DNA of 64,000 bases from Adineta ricciae. Taxonomy: Eukaryota > Rotifera > Eurotatoria > Adinetida > Adinetidae. The stretch lies in contig CAJNOJ010000249.1 of NCBI GenBank assembly GCA_905250025.1, positions 62,001-126,000 of the forward strand, read 5' to 3'. A program made the translations under genes and the position numbers. Below are positions 32,393 to 42,976 of the stretch, piece by piece. The notes under the pieces were generated by a model. The model was given only the letters and a program-made list of their open reading frames with translations. It was not told the DNA's origin and did not search any database. Position 1 is the first letter of the stretch; every line of letters begins with the position of its first letter.

Positions 32393-33599
32393 TTAACTCA
32401 ACAGGAACCGCATAGAATAGATACGTTTCTGCGTCGAATAGCAAGAGAATACTTGAATTTGTGAATCGCCTACATAATTCGTAGATTCTGCAGTTATTTT
32501 TTTTTTCGCATTCTGTTTCATTGTGTGCATATGTGATTTTTCTATATAAATACTCTTCATTCCATCACGGATTAACAGCGAATCATTGTTCGAAATATAA
32601 ATTGCAGTGAAAGTACGTTCATCATATTCACAATCGTCCGCGTATTTGTGAGAGTAACAAAGTTGCAAACGTTACCATCGGGCGTATGAAAATCTTGTAC
32701 TATCTCAACTGAACTAGCAGTTTCGTGCGCTATTTGTAGAGCCGAATCACTTTCGCATTCGTTAGTCTTGATTTTGTGAGAAGCTGAGTAGTGTCAATAA
32801 TCAGGCCTGTTCGTTTCGGTGGTGGAATCTGATCTTTCAGTTGATGTAAACACTGTTGTTCTTGTTCTTCAATGACATTACTATTATCGATTTCAGTGCC
32901 CAGTCGTGTAACTTCACAATTATCAATGGTCTTTGTGGCTGCGTTGAGAAGAAGCCGAATTTTACTCGTTTTAGTTTGTGTCATATCTCTAGCTTTTAAA
33001 TTTCCAATAAGGATGAGTGTGTTATTCGCATCAGAATATCACTCCCATATCACTTCAGTACACCGTTCGAATGGTGATGTCGCAGATATTTTCATCATCG
33101 AAGTATCAACATCTAAATACAATTAGATGTGAACAAGTTTTACAGTGCATTTCTTTACGTATATTTTTTCATGAGCCATTCCACCAAATAAATAAACGTA
33201 ACATATGTCAACGCTATTCATACCTATACTCAAATACTTTTCGATATCGTCTATGCTATCATGATGTTCAAGTTTAAACCAAGCTTCGTCCGTATTCAAT
33301 GTACTGATATCTTCCTTAGTGAATTGATGCATGTTAACACAGATCCATTTTTCGTTGTGCTTAAGAACATTGCTGCATAGATCATCTTTCATCAATAGAA
33401 ATCGATCGTCAGTAAGTAAACTAACTAGATGTGCATCTGTATAACCAAACTGGTCGATAATGTACTGTTGAAGAATGGAAGTCAGCTTCTTAATCGTGGT
33501 GGTGGTAGAAGAAAGAATTAAATAGACAAAATTCAAGAATATCGAATTCTTTTGATTCTTAGAAGTGAACTCGATTCTCACACGAAGTAAACATGACAT
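32393..33599 (-). pseudogene. Coilin-like relic
   Basis: The first 158-codon frame (33599-33123) begins LRVRIEFTSKN, then a hydrophobic stretch, SILQQYIIDQFGY, LVSLLTDDRFLL and CSNVLKHNEKWICVNM. This is the layout of the ubiquitin-like N-terminal domain of coilin (RxRxxF, helix, basic/acidic strand ending in the DVLRDDDxxRV-like segment). Further on the minus strand are FERCTEVIWE, a stop, NTLILIGN, a polar linker and CNFVTLTNTRTIV, all in changing frames. Coilin organises Cajal bodies and binds RNA. At least one in-frame stop and two frame changes make this copy non-functional as read, unless unrecognised introns explain some of them. The family call is tentative. Confidence 0.45.
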
Positions 33600-34187
33600 C
33601 GGTATATGAAAAACATGTTAAATTCAATATACGGTAACTACCATTCCTACTTTGTTTTTCCTTCCTTCTGAATAAAAGAAATGATTATGAGTTTACACGT
33701 TGTCTATGTGAGTACGATAGAGTGGAGAAAAACGTTTCTGGGATATATAATACGACTACTAGTGAAGAGTTTTTATTGGGAGTGATAACTAAGACAGAAA
33801 TAAACTTTGTCGGCGTACACTCAACATTGAGGTAGTTTGTTCCTATTTCCAAGGTTTCGTCATTCCAGGTCGATCATTCCGGTGACTGGACTCGATTAAG
33901 CCAGAGTCGGCTTCCATATAATTCCAGTCGATTCCGGCCGGAACCGACCGGGTCATAATGACCTAGGATACTGACGAAATATTTTTTATATTCAATTTAT
34001 TGTGCCATTATAGGCACACAAGGAGAAAATAAAACATACAAAAAAGTAAGAAACTATCCATGCATCATGTCTTACACATACAATGGTCTATTATATTTCA
34101 AACTGAATTTTGGGAGAAAAAAAGGACGTTAATTCAAATAGAAATGAGAGGTATGGGGGTATAACAAGGCGCAAGAGATTATCTGAA
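33600..34187. other. Intergenic region with small GC-rich palindromes
   Basis: About 590 bp. A locally GC-richer stretch (33840-33965) contains two perfect palindromes: a 12-bp TTCCGGCCGGAA at 33932-33943 and GGTCAT-A-ATGACC at 33951-33963. The rest is AT-rich without genes. Confidence 0.4.
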
Positions 34188-34395
34188 ATAGAGGGGGTCG
34201 AAGGGGGTCACGGGGATCGAGGGGGTCACGGGGGTCGAGGGGGTCGAAGGGGGTCACGGGGATCGAGGGGGTCACGGGGGTCGAGGGGGGCGAGGGGGGC
34301 CACGGGGATCGGGGGGGGCACGGGGGTCGAGGGGGGTGACGGGGGTCGAGGGGGCGACGGGGGTCGGGGGGGGGACGGGGGTGGGTGGCGCGGGC
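34188..34395 (+). repeat. GC-rich 9-bp minisatellite (left array)
   Basis: Imperfect tandem copies of 9-bp units of the type GGGGGTCGA and GGGGGTCAC run for about 200 bp. Read in one frame they would encode Gly-Arg-Gly/Gly-His-Gly repeats, but no start precedes them in that frame. Toward the 3' end the array degenerates into G-runs and merges with bacterial-looking DNA. The same unit recurs after the N-gap and, inverted, at 46359-46547. Confidence 0.8.
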
Positions 34396-34904
34396 GGAGG
34401 GGAGGGGCGGCCGGCCGTACCGGCGCGGGCGCGGCCCGCCGTGGGAGGGGACGGGGACCAGGTCAGCCTCATGGTGCCTGCGGATGTGAAGGGGCGGTGC
34501 GACCTGCTCGTGACCGGCTACCCGGCCTTGCCGGAAGTGACCATCAACGGCGGCAAGGTAACGCCAAGGAGAACCAGCAAAGCGGCGCTGAACAAGTTTG
34601 CCGGTTATGCAAAAGCCGGGATGCCCAGTAAAAAGGCCCGCGACTGGAACATGGTTTGCATCGACCTGCTGCCGTATGCCGGGAAAAAGATCGACATCCG
34701 GTTCAGCGGAGCGCAAGGGTTTGAGAGTTTTGTGTTGTCGGAAAGAGTGGTGGCCGCACCTCCGAAAAAAGAGGGGAGCGATGTGCTGTGGCCGCTTACC
34801 CATGGAACACGGCGGCAAACATTGCAGTTGTTCTGATCAACACTGGCATAAAAAGAAGAAGCTGTACCGGTTTGCGATACAGCTTCTTCTTTTTTATGGG
34901 GAGG
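34396..34904 (+). other. Bacterial-type sequence, probable assembly chimera
   Basis: Base and codon composition change abruptly to GC-rich. One plus-strand frame is open to a TGA at 34834-34836. From about 34470 it reads VPADVKGRCDLLVTGYPALP, then VTINGGKVTPRR, DWNMVCIDLLPYAGKKIDIR, ending RRQTLQLF. This is the C-terminal part of a beta-rich protein I cannot name. It is followed 13 bp later by a rho-independent terminator, a signal eukaryotes do not use. It ends at a 100-N gap. Bacteroidota-like contamination joined through the GC-rich repeat is the simplest reading; a recent transfer is the alternative. Confidence 0.75.
34850..34895 (+). terminator. Rho-independent terminator
   Basis: A perfect 17-bp inverted repeat (34850-34866 with 34878-34894) around an 11-base loop, ending in a run of T. 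It lies 13 bp after the stop codon of the bacterial-type frame. The stem, loop and U-tract are textbook bacterial. Confidence 0.85.
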
Positions 34905-35004
34905 NNNNNNNNNNNNNNNNNNNNNNNNNNNNNNNNNNNNNNNNNNNNNNNNNNNNNNNNNNNNNNNNNNNNNNNNNNNNNNNNNNNNNNNNNNNNNNNN
35001 NNNN
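34905..35004. other. Assembly gap (100 N)
   Basis: Exactly 100 N, the usual placeholder for a scaffold gap of unknown length. Both sides carry or approach the GC-rich minisatellite. Confidence 0.98.
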
Positions 35005-35087
35005 TGAGGGGGGTCACGGGGGTCGAGCGGGTCACGGGGGTCGAGCGGGTCGAGCGGGTCGAGCGGGTCGAGCGGGTCGAGGGAGCA
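35005..35087 (+). repeat. GC-rich 9-bp minisatellite (right of gap)
   Basis: Nine-bp units of the type GGGGGTCAC, GGGGGTCGA and GCGGGTCGA continue the array seen left of the gap, then AT-rich rotifer-like DNA resumes abruptly. Orientation is the same as the left array. Confidence 0.8.
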
Positions 35088-37648
35088 TTTAGGATATATT
35101 GTGGTGAGTGGTGCGATTCAAATTTTATTACTAATAACCACGTTGAAAATATATGTTTTCAGATTCTAGTTTGCCTTTACATGCTATTATACATTTACGT
35201 TATATCTGTCTTATTTAGTTATTGTGTTAAAATTTCAAAATAAAACTTTTTCTAAGAATATTGGTTGATATCAATTTGAAATTAAATCTAGTGTACTGTG
35301 TGTCTACAGAATTGTATATATTAGCATTTTTAAATTACTTGTTCTTTTGGATGAATAAATTTACTATTTCATTTACAACTCGTACAAATTTTACAAGAAC
35401 TTTTTAAGTATTGTGGGTAGATAAATTGTTCTTGGTTTGATCCCTTAGTATCGATTGCCGTGTTATAATTTTTGATAACATACAACTTTGGTTCATCTGT
35501 TTCAAATAAAATGAATCAATAAAGTTTTAATTCGTTTGTTTCAAGAAAAAACTGACCGATAAACTTATCCCACTTGTATTTCAGAACTAGCTTTTGAAAA
35601 AGAGTGTTTGTTTCACACATATGCTATTTTGTCACCATAGTTCATGGGAGCTGTCAAGTCTTACATGCACCATCTGATTAATATCTGAACTCATCGTTCA
35701 TAAGTATTACGTGTTCCAATCTTTTCCAGTCATATATAATCTTTCTAGTGTAAACTTCAACGTCTGCAGACCTCAAAAGCTTACCCTGACACTATGGATC
35801 AACGACCGTAAACAAATTCTGCAATTATAAGCTCACTGCATGAAGAAAAATAATTATTTTGACGTCTTCCAGTACTACAAGAGGTTCCGATTAGAAAATG
35901 CGCATGTATTTGAAATATATTGTATGAACTAAAACGTTTATTTCTAGGTGTCGAATGAGTCGAAATTCAAACATGTGAGCAGCTGGTTTTTATCCAATAT
36001 TATTATTATCATCATAACATATCGTATTGACAAAGTTTGAATAACGTATGTTTCATAGTTCTCATGTGAGCGATTGGTTCCTGCATAGGAAAAAGTGTAT
36101 GACGTTACTGTCAAAAGTTCCTCTATTTTTGGATATGCCCTTAGTATGGAAAGAATAAAGACAAAGTATGCATGTGATTGCTGCGTTCAGTTGAATTCTA
36201 TAGAACGTGCTTTGCACAAAACGAGTTTCATAATGAAACAACGACAACTCATCTTCATGAACAAATTAATTGTGCGTTCCATTTTTTTGCGATGAATAAT
36301 GTTATCAATTGGATTTGATGGAGGATATGCTTCATACAGTGTTCGTATTCGTTTTTCTGATAGTTCTGATAACTGTCCTTGGTTCCAAACAGAGAGATTT
36401 CTAATTGAATTGACAATTATGCGTTGCTGATAAAACGCAGCTTCATCGTTTTGGGATATTCGATAAGGACATCCTTTTTCATTTTCGATTCATCAAGTGA
36501 TGTGTTCTATTGTTGTCGTCAATTCTTGTTGAAAATCCTGATTTGTCTGTTTCTCAAACCATAGTTTAGTTTTGTAACGACTTTGAATGCCTATATTTTG
36601 CTTATGTTGCGCTCCTCTACCGCCAAGATCGTATTTATTCAATGACAATCAAAGCTAATCATCTGCTTCGAAGATGAGTTCGACAAGAAAATGAATCGGA
36701 TCAAACTATCGTTCAGATACTATTTGAGAATTTTTTGTATTGATTTGTCAAAAAATGCAAAACGAGACAAATCAATCAGGCTTTAATGATCAAACATCCA
36801 TTTGATTCGAAGCATGTCTCTTTTGAGTTTGTCGTCATGAATTCATTTTGTTTTTGCACTATTGGACGACATACATTAACTGCTTTATTTCGTGATTTTC
36901 AGACCGATTTGAAAAGAAGAAATATTTTGTTTTCTCTTTCTTTCTGAACGCTTTGGACACATGATATGTTACATCTTTGTCGAAAATAACTCTCTTATCG
37001 CTATAATTGTTTCTTTTCGCATAGACCTTCGAACGTGATTTATGGGCGGACGGACAAATAAACAGTCCAGCTTGTATGTGCAACATCTACAGTATATGTA
37101 GGAGAAACAAAGAATAGATGCTTGTGTGTCCTTCGTTTGTTGATTATGACGAAAACGATACGATCTTATTTGAGAAAAACTAGTTTCGACGAATAGACCG
37201 TCCAGATCGTCGCCCATATATATATATATTCACAACCAATGTGTATTTGCGATCATTTTCATAAGTCATAAGTTGGTGTTCAAGTGTCGCTATCTTTTAA
37301 TTATCTGCACATCGTTTGGTAGCGACGACGACTACTACTATTAGCCGTTACGTGAAACATTTCTCCTTTACAACTGTAAGTTGCTTTGATTTGTGTAGAG
37401 ATTCTATCTAGAATGTGACTGAGCTGTACAGCATAGCTAAGGTTTTCCATTATTCGTTTACTTGCTGAACGCTTGTGAGCGGAAAAGCCGAGAATGCTAG
37501 ATGTATTAGAAGTTCTTTAACAAATGTTTCGCTATCAGAAGAAGAGTCATCGTTTCTTTTGCAGGTATTGCCACAGGTTTCGTGTTTTCAACTGCCTTTA
37601 GGTTTTCCTGGTGTCGTCGATTCACTAGACTTTCAACATTTATTCATC
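35088..37648. other. Intergenic region with a coding relic
   Basis: About 2.5 kb of AT-rich DNA. The only protein-like sequence I see is the minus-strand relic at 36300-36650. A short TA repeat lies at 37218-37229. The last 170 bp before 37649 stay open in the frame of the next gene but lack an ATG. Confidence 0.4.
36300..36650 (-). pseudogene. Unidentified decayed coding fragment
   Basis: About 110 codons in one frame on the minus strand: QHKQNIGIQSRYKTKLWFEK, QELTTTIEHIT, two adjacent TGA codons, IENEKGCPYRISQNDEAAFY, SVWNQGQLSELSEKRI, ending LYEAYPPSN. Composition is clearly protein-like, but the family is not recognised. The paired TGA codons and lack of a start mark it as a relic. Confidence 0.4.
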
Positions 37649-40600
37649 ATGGCAAATAATCAAACACCATCACCAAAAGATTATTCAGCCTTACTCGATT
37701 ATAATTTTAATCAGTTGAATAATCGACCTTTGCTGGATGCAAAATTGCTTTTGGATGGCGATCAAGATTGGTTTCTACTCGAATATTTGGATGAAATGGA
37801 ACTTATGGGTTTTAATCATGAACAAACTCTCAATGCTCTTCTTAATATGATTGGCAGTTTATCTAACAATTCATATAGTCGAAATCTCTTGAATGGTTCT
37901 CCAGTTTGGCTTAACATTTTTTCACACGTTCTTGGTGCAACAGGTGTGTAAAGCTCGTACAGCGTAGTTTGACTTGACGTCATCAAATAAAAATATTCAA
38001 TCGGTTTGAGTATTTTACAAATGACCTATGTAACGAATTCTTTTCTCATTTAGGCAGCAATAAAAGTTATCTCGCAAATGAAATTATTCACAGTCTGAAG
38101 ATATTGGATAAAATGTATCCAGGTGTTTATTCCAATCGACAAGCATTACACGACGTCGATGGTGATGAAGAACCACCAAGAAAAAAGCCGAAAACTGACC
38201 CATGGTCATTCGTTGCTAGCAGCGTAACTGAAGCAGCATTATCAAAGACCACAAATTACACAGATCTTATGGTGATTAATCCAGATGGCGACAATGCGTT
38301 GAAACTTCTTTCTTACTATGATCAGAATACCATTGGCGGTGCACAGGGCGTCAGCTGCTTTTGTAATGCTTATGACGGAATTGAACCTGGCAGTAACCGT
38401 GTCACAGGTGTTGAATTATCTTCAAATGAACGTGACAGACCCTCCAAAATGTCCATGTATGTCGTTAGTACCGGAAAGAAATTATCTATTCCACTTATCA
38501 AACTGACGGAGGAAGGAGCCAATGATGGAATTTATGGACGAGTGTGGTATACACACAGCAACACAGTTCGTCAATTACCGAATATTTTAATTCAAAAACA
38601 AATATCATTGCCAAACTTCACGCATGTTGCGTTAGGTTGTCACAGCTTCTTTCAAGATCGAATCATTGAATTTCGTTATGGACTGTACAGATCGGATTTC
38701 GATTCTCGGCCTCGAGGTGAGTCTGATTCATTATTCGAACATTTTTCTTTAATACATGTATGTGCATGCTGTTAGATCTGTGTGAAAAGATTGAAAGAAA
38801 TCATGAGCATTTTTATTCTTAGGTCACATCAGTGCACAAATGCAAGATGCTCGACGTCGACAAAATGTCAATCTACCAGAATTCCACGGTATTGCTATGG
38901 ATGAACAAGATATCGTACAACAACAGCCTCGTGGCACTGGCAATTCTAGCGATGATTCCATGGAACAAGCGTCTGCTTTTGAATTAGTAACTACATATGT
39001 AAATCAAGTGTGGAGTGAATCATTTACTTTGGAAAAACATGTTGGTGAAATGTGGCGAAAAGTGCCATATCACTTACCGAAAGCAATTACAACAATTAAG
39101 GTCCTCAGAATCTTATTCCGAATAATGGGCGATAATCTGTTGTTTTATCTTAACTCTCAAGAAGGTAGTCGATCTTATCAGACAAAATTAGTCTCCAACA
39201 TGTTTATCAACACGCTTAATGAAGTTTTAAATGACTTTTTCGTACGGTCAACTCGAGCCATTCAGGTCAATAAACAAAGAATTTCTGTTCTTCTGTTAAC
39301 ACCAGATGATGTCGAGGTTGGATATTCATGGTGTCGATGGAAATTAGAAACGACTGCAATGTTGTTTTCGACGAACAATATCGAACAAATTATTAATGAA
39401 CGTGCAAAAAAGACTATCTCCAATTCAGTTTCGAAAAAGTAAGCGATTTATGATTTTATAACGAAGTCATCCAGGCGGAGCTCACGGAATAATGATCCGT
39501 TGATAGAATTGAGCATAAACGATAACTGCTATAAATAATTTCGCCATGACAACTCTTTTTTGTCTTTAGATCAACCGATCAACAACGAATCGGTAACGCC
39601 ATGACGAAAGTTTTATTGACTCCAACGATATTCTTTACGAACAGTTATTTATTCAGCAGTTGTGTTCGTGGAGGCAGTGGTCTATTTATGCAAAAAAAGA
39701 GTACCGATCTCAAGTATGATATAGTGGTGGAACATTTATTGGCAGATGGATTGATTATGAAATGTGACGTGATCCAAGGGGCCCGCACACCGACAAATGC
39801 TAAGGTGTCACCGTCCTATTATAAACAGCCACCATCGTATTTTGAACAATCCGACTCACGAATGCAAAAGCTTCAAGTACGTGTCTCATTCATGAATTCC
39901 CTTTTAGATGAGTTCAGTTATGATCTGTAGAAGTAGAGTTTCATCTCAAAATAATGAGATAGTCGTTTTTCATATGTAGAACTTGGGAATTGGTTTCAAT
40001 GAATACGAAAAAATGTATTTAAATTCATCATTACCTGCAAACATGTGTTTCAATAGCAACGGCATTGAATTGATAAAGGGTGACGAATGGGTCCAATTTT
40101 ATCACACATGTCTTAGTGATGCAACAGCTGCATTAATGATTGAGACCAGAACCAAAATGAATGAAATTATTCACGTCAATGGGCGTTTTCATTTAACGAA
40201 TGTGAATATTGGCCCTACTGGAACTGGATTCGAAACAATTACAAGTTGTAGTTGAATTTTTGGATCGGTAGATAATCTGTTTACGTTATATTATAGATGA
40301 TTCAAGTCAAGAGCAAGTTGAAACAATTCCTCGCAGACTTAATTCAAACAACGGTTAGTCATTTCGATGGATGATGTATGTTTTCACTGCTGTCTTTATC
40401 TCTTTGATAGATAACAATCTTGAACAAGGAAATTCTTTTTTGACTTCACCAGATTCCTTCACACTCCAGTGCTTAACAACAAATCAAGTTGGTCAAAGTA
40501 TTCAAAAAATCGAATCTGTAAATGAACGAAAACAAGCTTTGGATATGTTTAATCAAGGTACTCATTTGCATTTCATTTGACTCATTGAGTAGTACAGCGA

Positions 40601-42347
40601 TAAAGGAAATGTCAGTTTTCTCGTCAGTCGGATCTTTGTTTTCTACTCTATGCGGTAATACGAGCTTCATGAGTGTAGAAAATTCTGAATTCTTTCCACT
40701 AATATTTGTTCGCATCTATACTAAGTCGTGTGTAAAGTGTTGCATATTCTAACGCAATAATTAATGGAGTCGAATGAGTTGAAACAACTCATAGTTTTCG
40801 ATGCAATCACACACTCAGTCAATAAATGGCAGAATTTCTGTTCATTCATTACTAGATAACAATTTCCATCCACGATCTCATTCAACACCGGTTATCAATG
40901 ACGATCATGAACGTTCGCCGTCGACTCACTCACCACGTATGTGAAAAATAAACTTTCTATCAGATAAATAATAGTTCTTTTAGTTGATCCAGTGAGCGCA
41001 TCATCGAATCAGCACAATCCCGGAGTTGCAATGCTTCTACCTACAAAAAATGACAGCGATTGTCCTTCATCTTCTACAGATGCAAATATTTCGGCACATA
41101 CAATGTCAACTGTTTTATCTTTTTCTTTACAAAATGAGTCAAACGATTCACTTAATACGGTAATTGAAACGCTCAACAGTTCATCCATTCAATTGGGTCC
41201 AGTCGTTCCGAAGAGTGAGTGAATTTTTTCTTCTCTAAGATAGATGATCAATTTTGATTCGCAAAAGTAATCTAATTCTGTCTCCTTCTAGTCATTGGCG
41301 AGAATCGAATCACACAACAAGAGCAATCAAGTACGAATGGTAAATATGTTGTATAACATTCCTAAGTCTTGGATCATTTGCTTGTAGAAATTATCACCGA
41401 TGTTCTTCAAGATTTGGTCGATGTTGCATCGATACAACGTGATTCACTTGTCAACAGCCAATTGCCTATTTCAAGTACGTGAAAATGCTCAAATAATACA
41501 AATACTTCGAGTCAGGAATAAAGGAAACAAATATTCGTTAGAAGTCATGTACTATAGAGTTTGATGCTATGGAAGGAGTGAGAGATAACATCTCTCTCAA
41601 TAACATAATCTGATAACTTAGAGTTGTGTTTTAGCGTCAAACAAGAAACGTGGTCGTCAATCGACTTGTAAATCAAGTACTTCTTCCGTCAATGAGTCTG
41701 GTAAAGCAAAAACGTTTCGATAAATGACGCATCAGTTTGCATTTTATTATATTCTTTAGATATTCTCAATGTCGTGGAAGATAACCGTCATCCAATCTGG
41801 AGAAAACTCATTCTAAATAAACATGTCTTGGCTTCCATGAGCGATCTTTCACGAACTGTAGTCGGTAGCAATGAAATAAATGCATCACGTACGAGATGTA
41901 TAGAAAAACTGCTGAATATTGGTTTGTTTTTGAATGGTGATGCATTTTTAAACGGAAAAGAAAAATCGGTATTGAAGAACTCACCTGAAGATCCTCGACT
42001 CATCTCGATACTTGACACCTATGGCATTGATATGGACGAATATAAAGCATCTTTCAATAGCAATTCTTCTTTTGTATACAATGATGATGTGCCGATTCCT
42101 GCTGTTCCCAACCACAGAACAAACAAAAACAAATTTACACAAGCATTCGTCAACAAGATCCAATCTGATGCATTTTACTCTACTCATCTTCAAATTGATC
42201 CAGCACATGTGTTGCAATCATCGGTATTGAAAAGGAAAACGACTTCAAACTATAGTGAGTAAGTTTGTTGGGTCTGTCACATCCTCACACTCTGTTTTAG
42301 AGACCGATTTGTTCCGACAACAAAAGCAACAGAAAAATACTAAGTAG
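37649..42347 (+). CDS. 14-exon gene for a 1135-aa protein of unknown function
   Basis: Exons: 37649-37943, 38054-38716, 38823-39438, 39570-39876, 39980-40247, 40297-40353, 40411-40557, 40856-40936, 40984-41214, 41292-41339, 41388-41474, 41635-41700, 41760-42254, 42301-42347. All joins keep frame. The end of exon 5 could also be 40244, changing one residue. Start is MANNQTPSPKDY in good context. Exons 1-5 encode a folded part of about 710 residues with an early basic PPRKKPKTD (possible nuclear signal). Exons 6-12 are short, Ser/Asn-rich, and each flanked by phase-1 introns. Exon 13 encodes a second folded region (HPIWRKLILNKHVL through FNSNSSFVYNDD), and exon 14 a basic tail ending QQKNTK. 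I recognise no family. Its position 630 bp upstream of the KDZ transposase suggests a partner gene, but a host gene is equally possible. Confidence 0.65.
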
Positions 42348-42976
42348 GTGTGCCAACCTATGCACGATATATCGAAGTTTCTGTTGTATGTGTACATTTC
42401 TGTGTATAATTTTTCTTGTTCACGTCACACTCTTTTCTCGATATGTATCTGATTTCATTTCGTTTATCATATCTGTAGATATCTGTTGAAATTTTGTATA
42501 TATTGTTTTTCTAATAGTTTACTTCGATTAAATTTCTCTTCTCATATACATGCAAATGTATATGCATTGTTGTTTTCTATTTTGTAATATTCAACAGTTT
42601 TTATTGGTTTTTCGCATTACTCCGTTGCGTCTGTAACGATGTTTTTACTTACTGAACACAGCATCTTTTCGATTACAGAAATCAAACGTGGTTGACTGCT
42701 GATCTCTTTCTTCTCGATATTTTCCTGTTGCCTTTTTCATATTTTTTCATTCTCTGCGAATCTCACAGCTGATTGATTGAAAGAGGAATAATAAAACGAA
42801 ATGAACTTTTTACTCTTGTTTTATAATCAACTTTTATCACTATCTCTCTTTTAAATCAGAAAGAGGCGATGTTTCACGACGAACATGATCATAACAAACG
42901 TCAGACTTTTCTACCATCTCAGAGTTATAACAAACAGAATAAAAAATGACTTCTATTTGTTTGTTTTTCAGTGAAA
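42348..42976. other. Spacer between the 14-exon gene and the KDZ gene
   Basis: About 630 bp, T-rich, without coding sequence. An AATAAA near 42790 could end the upstream mRNA. A TTTTTCAG acceptor-like sequence lies at 42963-42970, just before the downstream ATG, so the KDZ gene may have a 5' UTR intron. Confidence 0.4.

Noticed and set aside
33932-33963. Paired palindromes as a transposon end.
   Set aside because: They are short, adjacent rather than terminal, and I found no inverted partner or target duplication within the window.
34129-34818. Minus-strand proline-rich frame over the minisatellite and bacterial segment.
   Set aside because: It is the complement of the G-rich repeat; the strand is fixed by the terminator and by the better plus-strand frame.
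34188-35087. Telomeric repeat array.
   Set aside because: The unit is 9 bp (GGGGGTCGN), imperfect, internal, and does not match the short telomere-type repeats expected; single-copy genes lie on both sides.
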